DNA of 64,000 nt from Luscinia megarhynchos (GCA_034336665.1 JAPFBE010000002.1:8664146-8728145), one strand, 5' to 3'. Counted from the first letter of the stretch, positions 37,731 through 52,679 are shown. Notes: generated from the letters alone by a model not told the origin. A program made the numbers and translations.

Positions 37731-40700
37731 CTTTTGTAAAAACAGAATGGGAAAAGTTTTACTATTTATATAAATATATTAACAGGGTAAAAATCTTCTC
37801 TAATACTATGCAATAATTCAGAGAATCTTTCTGTGATTAAATGAGGTAATTTACAGTCTGTGAAATCTGGGTTCCCTGTACACAACTGGCACACACATTT
37901 GTTTATTTATTCTTAAATAGACACATATATACTGGACATCAGCCCTACATTGTTCAAAACACATGGGTTAACACTAATTAAAGATATAGTTATGAACAAA
38001 TGTTATTGCCTTGCCTCATGCTAGGTTACTATAAATTCAAGATTTGCAATGAGACTTCATTTCTGTATGAATCCAAACCAAAGGATTGAGGCCAAACCAC
38101 CACTGAATATTGGGAAATGTTGCATTCTGAGAACTTTTTTTTTCAAATTCAGTTCCAATTCACCGGGAAAGATTATTTATTTATCTGTAAAGGTACACAC
38201 ATTTTTGCATTTCCTATTCATAAACCACAGTTTGCAATACAGCATGATCAGTATGACAGTCTTGCAGATGAGAAGCTAAGTCATTTTGCATTACAAACAG
38301 GTTTATCTGCTGTTTGCATGACGTTTAATTTCTACAGCCAAAAAGGTTTGGCTAAAACTCTCCCATTTAAAAAAATACAAAATGATGGCATGTGATAATT
38401 GCACATCCATCTGAGCAGAAAGTTAATTTCTAAACAGAGAGCACATAACAAGATGCCTTTAAAAGACCAGTACCTTTAACTAATAAACTATGAGGAGGCA
38501 TAAAGAGATGATGGTATCCTTTGTAACTAGACTATGGCAACTTCTACCCACTTAGAGTTTGGCACAGAAAAGCAAATAACCTGATTAAATGAATCAAATT
38601 TACAAAGCTGGGATTATTACAGCAAGCACTATGAAAAATTAGCTGTTGTGAATGTGATGGGAGGGGATTCACAAAAGTCTGATTCCTTTCTCAGCAATGT
38701 GCAATATCGACTTGACTTCAGCAACATAGAAAGGGGAAAGAAAAAAGAGGGCAGTGATAGTGGAATTTAAAATTTCTGGGAAAAAAAAATCCTAATCATA
38801 GAATCGTACTTGTGCAGTTTCTCATGCAGGCATGTATCTTCATCCAGTCTCCTGCCTACAAGAATTAAAGCCTTCCTGAGCTGACCACGTTCTCCACATC
38901 ATTACCCACATTCCAGCTCAGAAGCAATGATTATTCCTAGCAGTGATCCTTTTCTCTCAGACATGTCACCAGAATTTGGGGCTTGTTGCTATACACACTT
39001 CCCACTGCAGGCATTCCCATGCCTCTCTTCTTTGTGAATGGAACTCAGTATTGAACAAGTACTATAAAACAAGAACTACCTCTGTTCATGCATGGAAAAA
39101 GGCACTGTTTGGAAAATTGGCTGGCCTACTTCTTTTTATAAATTAAGCAGCAAATTCAGATCTCAAATCAAAGAAGAGAGCTGCCTTTTGGGTATGCTAA
39201 AGTAATAGAAAAGACTTTTCCAGTTGTGACTACTTAACATTTGTTCTTCTGTACAGCAGGATTTTAAATATATCTCTACTCACCATTGCCAATATATATT
39301 TTAATGAATACAAGCATAATTCTTTTAGGATGACTATCACCAGGGCCCTAACACTATTTCTGCAGCCTACAGTCAAATCTGCCTCACCAATTTTATTCAT
39401 ATTTTTGAAATCCTTTGCTGACTGGTAATATATAAGTCAAATAATTATTGATGCACACAAAGTAATATGCAGATCTCAAAATCTACATTGGCACAGAACA
39501 GTCCTTTTAATTCAAGGCTTTTGGACACTAATCACTATATCTTTTAGTGGAAACCACAGTTTTTCACTAGATACCACTAGATTATACTGTCAAAAAAAGG
39601 CTTCCCGCCACCCCAACCCACTTTTGGGCAGATCTTGAAGCACTAGAGTGTACTCAGTAGTTGAAGCTGAAGCCTGCTTTCCAAAATAAATTCAGTTTTA
39701 GCCCATACTTCAAAATCTTCTGTAAGGCCCTTTTCATCTTCAAATTTGGTATGCATGATTTGTGGCCAGGAAATGCCTATTTGACCCTTAGGAAAGCTAT
39801 CCAGAAAAGCCATTTCTGTCATCTGGAGTGAACACATAAATGTTAACCAATCAGGGATTTCTCCTATCACTGTCTACTTCATAAATGGCTCATTTCTAAT
39901 GACTTGGTAACAGCCTGGTAGACAGTTAAAGAAAGAAAAAAAACTCAAACAAAACAGTTTCCTCTATTACCGCTTTTCTGAGTCAATTTCTTATTTGTGC
40001 AGTACAAAATTAAAAGGAAGAAAATAAGTGCAATAGTATTTGCTGGAGAGATATTTATCTGGATGGAAGACAAATGGCTAAATCACCCACTATAGCCTGT
40101 TTGTTCCTTATCAGATATTATCCTCACTATCCTGATTTATCAATTAATATACAGTAATCTCTAGAAAAATTGTTTGTTTTCTTTTTCTTGATATGTGAGG
40201 TAGACTTCCAGGGAAGAGCCACAGTGCAGCTTTGAAAAAGCCAGGAGTGTTAGGCAAATTAACAAAACAATCTCCTTCTCTTTCATTATTTCCTCAGCAG
40301 CTTCCAAAAATCCTTCTCTTGTCAGTATTTTTCATATTTGTGATTCTGATGAATTAGTGCGTCTTAGTTACAAATTCCAGTCACAACTGATACAAGCAAT
40401 GTCTGTTTAGAAACAACAGATAATTTGGTTTTATGCACATGATAAAAAGCACTAGAGATTGTCAGCACTGCATTAGCCAGGCAGCTTGCCCACCTGTGGT
40501 GCCTTCCTAAGGCGTTTCCAAGTGGATCTGCAGAAATCCCTCTGGCACAACTGTCAGTCACAGGGTCAGTCAGCGTGTAGGGGAAGTCCAACCCAGAAAG
40601 CAGAGGGCACTTCAAAGTTACTAAGAGCTTTCTTCACACTTTCAGGAAAGCACTTCATAAAGCAGTTTATTCTATCTGTCTGTTATGTAAAACTGGGGGT

Positions 40701-43700
40701 GGGGAGGGCCGTTGTTTCAAACAACTCTGAGGTTTTGTTGTTTTTGTAGTTCTTTATTTAATGCATTTTGCATAAAGGCTGAAGTCTGTCAACTCAGACT
40801 GAAAAACTGCAAATTCAGAACATTATCTTCACATCCTTGTACCATATAAGACAAGTGTTTGATATACCTAGGATAAGGTTATTTTCTAACAAAAAGAGAA
40901 AAGATTTTGCAGTTTGCAAAAAAAGCTTATACATATATAAACATTTATATATGTTGCCTTAAAGAAATAATAAAGAAAGTGTCAGACTTCTCCCAGCAAA
41001 ATCCATAAGAATGACGGTCAGATGTTCTCTAGAACAGAGAGATCATACTGAATAAGTGCAAAGTCTTTTAAAGGAGAATCTTGCTCACATGTAATATTGC
41101 AACAATCCTTATTATCACTGCTGGAACTTTGTTTTTATTGATAGGTTATCCAAGTAAATAATTGTTATGTGAATAGATCCTAAATCAGTATCAATTTTTG
41201 TTGCTTGTAACTCTGTCTGGTAGGAGAAGAGTTTCTTTAAAGCTTTTATTTATTTTGGAGATGGCAAACGCTAATGCCGGAATGAGTCCCTGGTCCTCCT
41301 TCTGTCATTGCAACAATCTATGCATTTGTACATAGTCATGTGTCATCATGGTATGTGGTACCTATAAAAGTGAGCCAAAAAGGAAGGTCAGGTAGAATAT
41401 AACTTTAAAACACAAGATTGTAAGAGTGCAAACGTTGAAGTCTGTCTTCTCTGTAACTCCATTGACTGCAGTGGAATGGCGCCAAGGCTGAGGTTGGGTA
41501 ACTTAATTGCAATACATTTTATGCTTATTATATGAATCCATTTCTTTGTCTGCAAGTCTGAAAGCAACCTTGTCTGCAGGTGTGCTTTTCAAGCTTTTAT
41601 TGTCCTAACCTCCTGGAATCACAATCTATGAGTAGGCAGGACTTTATTAATCCATAAATTAGAAAGACCTTTTTTTGTCATTCCTAAAAAAACCTGCCTC
41701 ATATAAGGTTCAGAAAGTTTCTTTACCATACCCAGTCAATGTGGATTTGGTCATGCTTTGCAGAGTAAGAGAAAGGATCAATAAGGCCTGCTAAAAGATG
41801 CATAAGTAATGTTTCCCATTCCCCCCAGCTCAGATCCTACCAGACTTACACTCCCTCATAATGACTTTAATGACTCATAAGGACTTTAGAAATATTAAGA
41901 TTTTGTTTTGCTTAGCCTACATAAATGGGAACAGGAGTTTGATCACTGCCTACAATGCTTAGATGATTGCAAAGCTAGAGTCTTAAAGAAAAAAAAAAAG
42001 AAAGTAGAAAACCACAGCCCATACATGTTCAGGTTCAGCTGTTTAAATGTTGGGGCCAAAGGGAAGAGATTTGTTAGGCCTGGACTTATAGATGGCTTTA
42101 TGGTTTCAGGGCAAGGCTTTGACATCCTTGCTAAACATCAGACTTCAGCTGGGGTGAGATCTCTGGATATTGACTGGGCATAGCTGCAAATTAGTACAGG
42201 AGCAGCCCTACACACAGCAGGAGAGTGGGATGAGATGGGTGCATGGGCAGCATGGGAAACAGTTCTGGAGCTCAAAACCCCTTCATGCCTCTGTGGAAGG
42301 AAAAACATTGCCCTACTCTGAAAAATTCTCACTAGCTCAATATTTTCTTCCCACATATTGAAGAGAAGTCACGGATAGAGGGAAACCAGTAAATGCAATT
42401 TTCTGATGGCTCAGTTTTCACTGAGGTAGAATTAACTCTGGGACAAAATGGTGAACTATGAGGGCTGAAGAAGGAACACAGATGAACTTTTAGCTCTGTT
42501 GTCAAGAACTTAATTGTTGTGGCCAGGCAATGCCAGAGAGAGGCATGGTTGTCTTCCCTTACAGATGTTCAATGAGACAAAAGAAATATCAGTGCCCCTC
42601 AGGAAAGGAGTCTTCATGGAAGTATTTGTGGGTTTTTTCTCCCTCGGTATTTGTCTTCTCTTTTTCTTCCTTCTTGGATTATCAGTCACTTTCATTTGGA
42701 AAGCCCTATTCCAACAGCTTCCTTTGTTGGAGAAATCCTCTGAATTGCCTTTATCAGGTAGGCAAAGGGGATCAAATTTTCAGTCCATATTAATCAGCAT
42801 GGCATTATGTGTTCCCGGGGAACTACACTAATTTATACCAGCTGTCCCTCTTATCCTCAGAGACCCAAGATATAATTCAATAATCCAGGCTAACCACATG
42901 ACAGCTACAGACATTTCTTAGTTACTACTGCATAAAATGACTACTGGGGGAAAATATTCAAAGCATTCTAAAACTCCCTGAAGACAAAAAATAACAACGA
43001 AATGCATTCCTTATTTATCTTTCTTCACAAACCTAGAACTTCATTCTGCTTCCAAAGAGGTCTTGAGAGAGGACAAAATAGGATTTACCAGTGTTACCAC
43101 TGCATCTTTTTTCCAATGTGTATAGCATGTGCAGCATATTTAACATTTGCAGCACTTTCTGCCAAAATGCTATTAATCTCAGTAGAAAATTGGATTAGGA
43201 AGCTTTGAATCACTCTTGAAGTTATCATTTACTACAGATGTGTGTGCACATGCAAAAGACTTGAAGAAAGAATTGTGTCTTCTGCTACATCCTCTGGAGA
43301 TGAAATTATGTCTCTATTCAATTCCATTACAGTTGTTTATTAGATTGGAACAAAATCATAAAAGCCTGCATATTAGCTATCATACAGTACAGATATATGC
43401 ATCCATCCATATATATGTGCACATATGACATGCAGACTCACAGTTCTGCAAGCTTACCTACACCCTTTTGCATAGATCCACAGCACATGGGATAAAGGCA
43501 GATTTTAATATTCATTCTCTGCAGTACTAACCAAAGTGTCTCAGTCTGATAGCTGTGGGCCAGATACCAGTTTTGAGCTCCCCCCTTCCAAAAGATTTGA
43601 ATACAGACTGGTAGAAGATATTTGGGTGTTGATACCTATTTCTGGAATTACTAATCCACTCTTTCCTTTAAGCAGAGACATAGTGACTGTCTTACTGCTC

Positions 43701-44199
43701 CAAGTGCCTTTGGAAGAACATAGTACAGTCTTTGGCTGCTATGAAAATGATGAAGGACAAATCACCCTCTTTCAGGGTCATAAAAGGCAGTGAAATGGAT
43801 GGTGTTAGCTGGAAGGCTGTATAAGGTAACTAAGCAATGCTGTACCCAATTATTAAGCTCAGTGCATGATGACGGGAAGAGACTCTTTGTAAGTCACTGC
43901 TTTACATTTTTTGATATTGACACTTTCTTAATATATTTAATTCTCTTAAGGTAAGGAAGTTAAGTTAAGGAAACATAAAAGAGTATTTCTATTTTTTTCT
44001 CTCAGCTGTAACAGTTTTGTGCATCAAAGAGCTTTAAAGAAAAACAAAACTGAAAGCATTCCATGGAAAGTACAACCGAGTGAATGTCTCCAGACTGCAG
44101 CAGTATTCTCAAAAGACAGCTACGTGCAGAAAAAGAGGAAAATATAGGTTTAGATTGGCATGAAAAAGTCTTTAGAACTCTACCTCAACACCCCTTTGG

Positions 44200-44440
44200 A
44201 ATTTTCAGTTTAAAACATTTTGCTCCTTTGTCCTATAGGCCTTGGTAAAGTCCTTGCTGACTTTTTTATAAGTCCCCTTTTATACACTGAGAACCTTCCT
44301 CTTCACACAACCCCCCAGTCTTTCTTGACAGGGGAGATGTTCCAGCCCTCTTGTCATTTTTGTTACTATCTTCAGGACCCACTCTAAGAGATCCAGGTCT
44401 CTCTTGTGCTGAGAGCCCCAGAGGTAGATGCAGTTTACTC
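44200..44440 (-). mobile_element. CR1 LINE fragment
   Basis: In plus orientation it shows the antisense of the CR1 C-terminal RT region and beyond: ATGTTCCAGCCCTCTTGTCA, CAGGACCCACTCTAAGAGAT and GAGAGCCCCAGAGGTAGATG. These match the well-known CR1 wording for lineages with VQRRATKMIRGLEHLPYE-like RT ends only loosely. It is moderately diverged and truncated at both ends. Confidence 0.8.
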
Positions 44441-46449
44441 ATCTGCAACTTTCATTAATGACAGACAATAATTTCAATTACCACATTTCTTTTTTTTTCA
44501 GTAAAACAAAAGAGATCTAGCAACATGTTTTCTCTGAGTAGCATCCAAATCTATTTTAATAACTATACTGAATGTGGGCCACAGTGTAGGAGATTATTGA
44601 AGCCATCTTCTCAGATAAACTTCATAGTCAAATCCTAAGTGTAATAAAGTGACATGGACATTACCACTAGCTCTGTTACACTGCAGTGTGCCAATAGTGA
44701 TAACACACTTATGAAAACTGTGCAGCCTATTAGAAAATTCCATTGAACCCTACAATTACTACATACATATTTTACCATCTTCCCCCCAGGTTTTGAAGTG
44801 TGGGTTTAAAAATTGAAAGAACTATTTTAATAACCTTTTAATGGAATAAATCTTGCAAATGGCAACTTTATAACTAACATTAGTTCTTGTACATCTGCTA
44901 GTCCCAGCATAAAAAGCTTTGAGAATGAGCTAACTGCAAAACCCCATAGAGTTTAATTTAGCAGAGTAATGGAGACATTGCAATAAGAGTTAGCATAGAC
45001 ATAAAAAGAAGAGTTTCTACAGTGGCAGAAAACATGAAAAGGAAACAAATGCAGTATAGGAAGTATAGAAGTTCCACAGAAAATTACTTGATAGGCTCTG
45101 ATTGAGGAAAGCTGTCCATCTCCAGATGAGTATTTGTAAGCTTTCAATTTAGCAATGTGTTTGTGAAGTCATTACAAATTATCTACCATCATGGGAGCCA
45201 CATTATGCATGAAAAAATGTAGAATTATTCAGGATAGCTTTAAAAAGGACAACATTTGTTTCAAATGCTTTCCCTCCATTTTATTGACAATTACATATTC
45301 TGATCTAAGATGACCTAACTTTTGCCTACATTCTCATTCTTACAACAAATTCTTTCCTTAATTCACATGGAGTGTAATTTTACAAAACTAAAATGTTAAA
45401 ATGTTTTTAGTTCCAGAGAGCAAAAACCTATGCAACAGTTATATATATTCATTTACTTGGAAATGGAAAAGGATTTAACTGGCATATTTTATGCAATCAT
45501 CATGACTGACACAGATGATTGTCTCCTTCCTAGGTTTTATGAAGTATCCTTTCAGATTCTGTCTTTTTCTGAAGATATATTCCAGGAGAAGCAAGCCTAA
45601 AACAAATGCACTATAAAATGCTGAAAAATTAAACTCTAAATTCAGGAAATGGTTAGTTTTCCAGATTCCAGAAATACTCTTCTCTGTGCTAACTGCACAA
45701 CAGGTCCAAACAGTAAGTGCCAGTACATATGCCCACACTTCAAGCACCTGAGGCTGATTGGAACAATCCAGTACAGTCCTGCACAAAGATGCAAACTTCA
45801 GATTTGCAGTATACAGACTCAGGAACAATTGGTTAATTTACTACAAGCATAGAAATTATGACAAGAATTGTGACAAAGAATTAGCATACCATGCACAGTA
45901 TCCTCTTACCTAAAATATGCTGTAAAATAGGCAAGACCTGCTCTCTGGGGTTCTTGCCCATTTATACGTTCCTACAGTACTTAGAGTGTGTAATGTTAAT
46001 TTTTCCCCTGGAAAACTATCCCCAGACAATTGCTTCAGCTTCACTTCACACACACATTGCTCTTCCCTGATCCCTACAGAATTACAGGCATATTTTGACT
46101 AAGACCACTTGCATTTAAGAAAGTTTACTCCCTTAGGTCTCTCCTAAGAGATGTCTCCAGATGACTGTTCAGAACTGAATTTAAACTTATGTAGTGATTT
46201 TCCTCAGTGGGATCCTGTGTCTGTGCTGACTTTCATGGGGAACTGAGGAGACAAGCCTCCTTAAAATTAGTGTTTATAAATATCCTGCCCCACAGTGCAC
46301 ACCAATTTTCACAAAGAAGGGTTACATGCTGTAAGTTTATACTTACACTTTCCAGGACTAATTTACCCATCTTAAACAGTCCACAAAACTTTGTGCACTT
46401 TATATTTTAAAAATTCATCATAATTGTCTTAATATGAACTAAAAGCATT

Positions 46450-46494
46450 ATATAGATGCAATATAAGATATAGATGCAAATAATATAGATGCAA
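46450..46494. repeat. Three copies of TATAGATGCAA
   Basis: Three near-identical 11-bp units, spaced 8 and 5 bases apart. Confidence 0.85.
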
Positions 46495-48084
46495 TTTTTT
46501 AGGGTGATTACTTCTAAGAAAATCTGGTTCAATGCTCACCAAAGAACTGACTTTTCCTGACACAGTTTAAGAAACATACAAACTGATTAAAAATGTTATC
46601 TACTGATTCTTTGCCTAAGGCTCAGAAACAATGTTTTTCAGTTCAGTATCTTTGAGCTTGAACTGGTAGAAAGAGACACTTCAGTAACGTTAAAATATGT
46701 AAAGCAAAAATTGTTAAATGCTAAGAAGGCAATCAAGGAAGGATACTAAATTAAAATAGAAAGAAATAAAAATAGACTCAGCCTGTCAATGCCTGGAGGT
46801 ATACATAACTGTAAATGGAAAGAACAAGGAAGTGGTGTGTATCAGTCTACCTAATAGATACCAAAAGTGGCATGAAGAAATAACAACTTTCATTCAGAAT
46901 ATTAAAACCCTCTGCTAGTGATGTCCTTTGAAAAGCACCTAAAATTTTTTTATCCTTGTCAGCTTGTAAATGAAAAGTCTTAGAAGTCCAAGATGCAGAA
47001 AGATGGAAGCTGAAAGGGAAATAGCTGAATCTCTAAAGACAAATAATTGATTCTCCATGTAGATTAGATGCAGAAAGTATGTGAGAAAAAAAATGTACCA
47101 AATAAAAAAGCAATTAAAGAAAATAGAAACTTCTCTAAAAATCAAACTTCTTTCATTAAAATTCAGGATGCTGTATAACTGCCTCCACTTTTCTATTCAG
47201 ATGACATATTACAAGTCAAATATTTGGGACATGTCTAAACTGCATCAAAACTTAATAGAACTTTGACCATGACAGCATAATGCAAATGATTATATCTCAT
47301 TAAAATTTGTCACTCTTACAGGTAAGCTGAAGAATGACAAACTGAAAGCTAGCTACAGTATCAAAGGTTGATTGCAAGGCATCTGAAGACCTCATTCAAA
47401 GACCAGTTGCCTGCAGCATTTATTGATAATATGTAATGCAGAATGACTATCAGCAGGGCCAAATCTGAGCCTGCACAAAGCTACTCTGGTTTAATGGGAG
47501 GAAACCAAGGAACTTCATAGTAACAGCCAGAACTAAGTAAACTAAGCCTGAGCAGCAGATAAAATCCAACAGAAATCAGTCCTTTTGAGTTGAACTATTC
47601 ATGGGCCTTATGAAAAACTTCACCAACTCTGTGTTCTGGAAGGTGGCTTGTTATTGTTGGGTCCCAAGGGAATCCTAGCATGGACAAACTCACCCAAAAT
47701 GCTTCCATCAGGGTGCCTAAAGACAGTGACATTATAAAACTTCAGTAACCAGACATACAAATGAGCCCTGGGGAATTCATAACAGCATTTTCCCATGTGG
47801 ATTCTCTGATGTCTGTCTAGGATGAAGTCACACTCCTGCAAGAATACTAAATAATGACACTCATTTTTGTTTATTTTTTTGAGACTCACATTCCTTCAAA
47901 GTGATTGAAGTTGGCCTCAGGACTCAAAAGTTACAGAGGAGACCTCAAAATCCTATATGAAATAAGATTACCTGAGACTTTTTCTTTAAGAAACCAAACA
48001 GTGTTATTGTGAAAAAGAAAACAGAATTCATCCTAGGATTTTCAGGGAGGCATCAGGACAATGCTCGTTGTCATATGGGTCAGT

Positions 48085-48168
48085 TATGTAGTACTGCAAG
48101 GAACAGGGCTTTGATTTGATGATCCCCATGGGTCCCTGCCAACTCAAGATATTTTATGATTTTAAGTA
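48085..48168 (+). mobile_element. Short CR1 3' tail
   Basis: The plus-strand phrases TTGATTTGATGATCCCCATG and GGGTCCCTGCCAACTCAAGA followed by TTTTATGATTTT fit the terminal 80 bp of CR1. It is a heavily truncated copy. Confidence 0.68.
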
Positions 48169-49309
48169 CTGTATTCTGATTGTCTCGTCCCTAGCACTCT
48201 TCCCAAAGACTCAGTGATTTGCAAGGTAAAATAACATGTGGAAGATAAGTGTTTAAAAAACATACTTTCTCTAGAGGTGAATAGACATGAAAGGACATGA
48301 TAAAAGTACAAATAAAAAGTATTTTTAAATGATAAAAATACAAATGAATTCTAAGAGGGAGTAGTAAGATCAGGATTTTTCCCCCCCTCTCTACCAACAG
48401 AATGCTAAAGTACATTTTCAAAGGAATTGAATGACTTTATAGTGAAGCCTAAGGTTCACTTTCAGAACTCTGTCATGAGTTGTAACTATATCTGAAGCTA
48501 TTGTGATTTTTTAAAAAAAGGTGCAGCATTTCAAAGAGAGCAAAACTATGTGCCTTACAGAAAACAATCCCCCAAAAAACCACGAACCAAAAAACATCTA
48601 AAGAAACAACATATGGAAAGAGAGAAATAACTAATGTAAAAAGCATAAACCAGCTTCTAAGTGTGAGAAGGACAAAGTTTAGCAGAACTATACTGTCAAA
48701 AATCAAAGTTTCACTATTTCTACAACGTGTCAATGTGCTGAAATGCCAAGATTCAGGAAATATACACTGCCTTATATTTATTATACTTTCTACTGTGCTG
48801 ATGGGGATTCTTTTAAAGCATTATATTTTTAAAACAGGGCAATTGTTTCAAGAAAGGTAGTCATAAATTGCACCTTCCAGTTGACATTTCTTCCTAAGAA
48901 ACAGCAGCACACAACAGGTACACTCACAGATTGCACTTTAGTAATCCTAGGGGCCCTACCTATCCCTGTTACACTCTTCTTTAAAGTCTCTGTAATTTTC
49001 TGTTTAATCATTCTGAATACTCAAGCACAGCAGAGTTTTAAAATCAGCCCAGCCCTCTGTTTTGACCTAATAATAAATACCTAGAAGCTGCTGAGATCAG
49101 AAGAGATCAGAATCCTCCTGAAAAACTGTGCTTCTCAGAACCTTCCTCTGACTGCTGAAGACACAATTACAAGTTCTCCCTTAATCACATCACAAGGCAC
49201 TAAGGAAAGCATGTAGGTCCGTCCTTAATCACACCTCAGTGAAGCACAGTCTGAACTAGATTAACCCTAAGTAGCAAATCTTCCTCACACAGCTGAAAGA
49301 AACCATGAG

Positions 49310-49328
49310 ATTATTATTATTTTTTTTT
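49310..49328. repeat. (ATT)n plus T run
   Basis: Three to four ATT units running into eight or more T; simple low-complexity sequence. Confidence 0.8.
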
Positions 49329-51114
49329 AAATTTGAAAAGGAACCCTGGCAGGCTGAACAGGAAAACTGAGGCTTTTTTGCTCTTCTGCTGTCTCCCAAC
49401 TGCTTCTTCCATGACAGGCAACTCACATCTGCCTGGAACCACTGGTGTCACTGACAGCACTGCAAAGGGAGCAACCACAGTAGGGCTGCCCTGTCCCTGG
49501 CTTCAGAGCCATGACACACCATATGATATCTATTTCTATTTATATATTTATCTGTATATTTCTATTTCTGAGTGCACGTGTGTGATCTTGTGTTATATTG
49601 CAGTACTTCCCCATTATTACATGGCTCTATTTCATGGCTATAAAGACTCCACAAATGACAGCATTATAAGTTTTAAAAGAGCTTGTTAGATGTCTGGTTG
49701 ACATATAATGGATAAAATTCAGTAATGAAATTAAAATGAAATCAAAGTAAGGAGGATATTTGAACACTTAAACCATTTAAACTCTCGCAAATTACTATCC
49801 AAATGGAAGTCCATTTTTATTTCTAAGGCAAAATCTATGAACTACTCTGGGCTGGGGAGCTGTGCTCTCTAGGAGACACTGGCAGTAGCTCCAGTAATGA
49901 ATTGGTTACACAAATTCATGCCTAAACCCCCTAGAATTCCATTGCATGTCTGCTAAGCATCTAAGTTAATCTTCTGCTTTTCTTGGAAAAAAGGGAACAC
50001 ACAAGTTTTTTTGACTTGAATATCTAGTGCACACCAGAACACAGCACTCCATCAAAGGATAACCCACTTAACTAAGAATAGGCCTTTCTCAACCCTAGCA
50101 CCTTGTGGAGCAGAAGGTTTCTTTCTCCTTGGGGTCCTTGAGAACTGTTTATCCAGAGGGAGATTTAGGTGCTAAATGTCCACATGCTTTAGATCTCATG
50201 TGAAAGACTGCATCAAGGAGAAGTCAGTTTGGACTGAAAAAATGTGGATGCTATTTATGTCAAGGGCCTAAACAAATATTTTCTTTAGGCTGCTGCACAG
50301 AGTCTGAAGACAAAATATCTAGACAGTAGAGGAGCATAATTTATGTGGAAGAGTTACTTCTCAGCAATGAAGGTTTTAAGGACAGCTGGCAAATAAGATA
50401 GATTTGATGAAGTTCTGCTTTGTTCAGGGGCAAAACACATTTTCAGCATCTTGTTAAATGTAATTTGAAACAAGATGTGTGACTTTTCCTGGCACAGCAA
50501 TTCCTCTCATTTCCCATCAAATGGCTCTTGTCAAATTAGGCTGCTTGGAGTTATAGGCTGGGAACATTTCTCTCATTTTCTCTTCCTTAGGGAATCTAGC
50601 ACAATATAAGTGCAACAACAAAAACATAGGCATCAATTTATGATATGGATCCTAGTTTGCCTACAATAACTTCTCTGAAAAGCTACCATCATTTCTGTTT
50701 TAAGGTGTGCTCTCTATGAAGAATGAATTTTACCCTCTAGCCTCCTATTATCACAGAAGGTTTTATTCCACACTGCCAATATTAATATTTTCCATTTTTC
50801 TGAACTTTTTTCGATGAGGCTTAAAAATGTAAATATTGAAAAATTTTCTCTATTTTGTACAAACAAAGCCAATGAAGAACACTGATGGACTGCATGAAGG
50901 GGAAAGAAAAGTGTATTTAAAAATAGTACACTTATTTCCTAAACAAATAAAAAGATTTTTTTTTTCTCTAGACTATTAATAAAAGATTGAAGCTTTCAAA
51001 ATTCATGACATGTGGGGCTAAACCAGTCTATTACAGATTTCTACCAAGTATAACTGATGCATCATTTTTCAGCAGGAAATGTAAATTAAATTGAAATAAG
51101 AGGGTTGTACTTAC

Positions 51115-51226
51115 TGTAGCTAATTCATCAAATTTTCCAAAAAGCTCATTCAGCAGTTTCACCAGCTCTTGGGCAGTGCATTGTGATGCCAAACTAGTGA
51201 ACCCCACAATGTCTGCAAACAAAATG
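51115..51226 (-). CDS. ADCY1: ADCY1 exon: C1a core with first metal-binding Asp
   Basis: This 112-nt exon completes the split Ser codon and encodes [20 protein letters not shown] followed by [17 protein letters not shown]. The Asp of FADIVGF is the first of the two conserved metal-binding aspartates of the C1 catalytic half (Asp310 in human numbering). It coordinates both Mg2+ ions at the ATP site formed with C2. The stretch is essentially identical to mammalian ADCY1 apart from a Ser where mammals have Gly. The acceptor is TTTACAG and the donor ACA|GTAAGT, ending in phase 0. It is isolated by introns of 10.6 kb and 13.4 kb. An apparent continuation past the donor on the same strand is only intron read-through. 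Confidence 0.97.
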
Positions 51227-52679
51227 CTGTAAAGAAGGAAAGAGAGACAGATAAATCAGTAGAGAAGATACCTTCACATTCTTATTACTCTCTTTCATAG
51301 CACAAATGTGACCCAAAGCACAAACTCCAAAAAGTCCTGAAATAGTATCAATAAAATGCCAGTTGCAATTAAAAAAAAGGAAAATATTCAGAAAAAAGGG
51401 CTTTAGTCTGGTGCTCTCAACTGTTGTAGAGAACTCTCAGATGCTTTCAATGGCTACATACCCACCTGGCAGATGAGGCAAAGCACCTCATCCATGGAGT
51501 GCCCAATGAGTACTCTAGGAGCATGGTGAACAATTTATTCTCTTTGCAGCTATGACTCCTCAGCTAAATTGGTTTCACAGACAGTTTGGCACTGCTGGAG
51601 TTCCACAGCCAAACAGATAAACCCTGCATGAGGTTTACTAGGTACTGAAAGGCAGGGGTTAATAACTTAGGTGCAGTAGCTCTGTGATGTGGTCTTACAG
51701 TAGCTCCCTGTGAGGAGCTAGAATCCACAATGTTAAGCCAGTATTCTCTGCACTGTGCTGCCTGGCACAGGTAAGTGTCCAGCTTTCATCAGTATTAACA
51801 AGGTTTTAATGTCCAACAGTTTAATCTGCTTTAACAATCCCTGCTAGTCAGTGTTGATCAAGGGAGATAATTGAACTGAGTGCAGGTACCATTGTGATTG
51901 AGAGAATAAAAATCCTTGTGTAAATCAGAAAACTCAAGAGAGTGGTGCTGTGATCCTTTCAACTCTTTAGACTCCTTCTGCTGGTAGAAGCACAGAACCA
52001 GGACTGCATTTATCTCCAACACCCAGACTAGAAATGTCAAATAATTAATGAAAACACCAATAAACCATCCCATGATATACAGCCTAGGTATACTTGACAT
52101 AGGGTTAAATTTAGTTTGCTAATTGTAAGTTGAATTAACATTATGTACTCCCATCTGCCTCAACAGAACTTCACTCTTTAGATTAAAAAGCAATGCTAGA
52201 AAAGCAGGTCTAATCAATCTACTGTTTTCCACTCTTCATAAGCAAGTCTCAATACTCCTAACGTGTTACAAAAAAATGGCAAATACAACTCCTGACTCAG
52301 ACCCTGCTTCTATAATTTCATTTAAGCCAGTTGTTTAAATCCCTTGTCCACCACAGCAAGTAAGTAGCATACCCCAGCACAAAAACAACTCATCCAAAGT
52401 TCAATGACATTGGTCTGCAAACAAAACCTCTATGTTGTCATGTTAATCCTTGGGGCAGTGTCTCCATCAGTACTCAGGAGAATGCATTATAAAAACATTG
52501 CTCAAGATGGCCCTGGTTCAAGGAAAAAATAGTTATTCAATTTCCATGCCATTTAAACATAATAAAAAGGCTTCTTACAATAAAAAAAAAAGTCAGCATT
52601 TAGTTAATTTTACTGATTCATGTCTCTGCTATCCTAAAAGTGAACCAGCCAAGTGATGGGTCAAGTAAAATAGATTAAC

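Larger units (their letters stand above)
37731..51114 (-). other. ADCY1: ADCY1 intron within C1a (13.4 kb)
   Basis: This phase 0 intron is the longest in the window. It carries two CR1 fragments (44200 and 48085), a three-copy repeat at 46450 and an ATT/T tract at 49310. The rest is AT-rich intron with no recognised gene. Confidence 0.85.

Noticed and set aside
38795..38900. Possible CR1 tail (AATCATAGAATC) in antisense
   Set aside because: Only the tail-like 12-mer fits; the following sequence does not resemble CR1.
43536..43793. 85-codon plus-strand frame with somewhat protein-like composition
   Set aside because: No family recognised, no flanking splice context, and length within chance expectation.
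45475..45828. 117-codon minus-strand open frame
   Set aside because: No domain, and a plus-strand frame overlaps half of it. It lies inside a long intron.
49333..49689. 118-codon plus-strand open frame
   Set aside because: Ends in a low-complexity TATATTTAT-type stretch. No recognisable protein.
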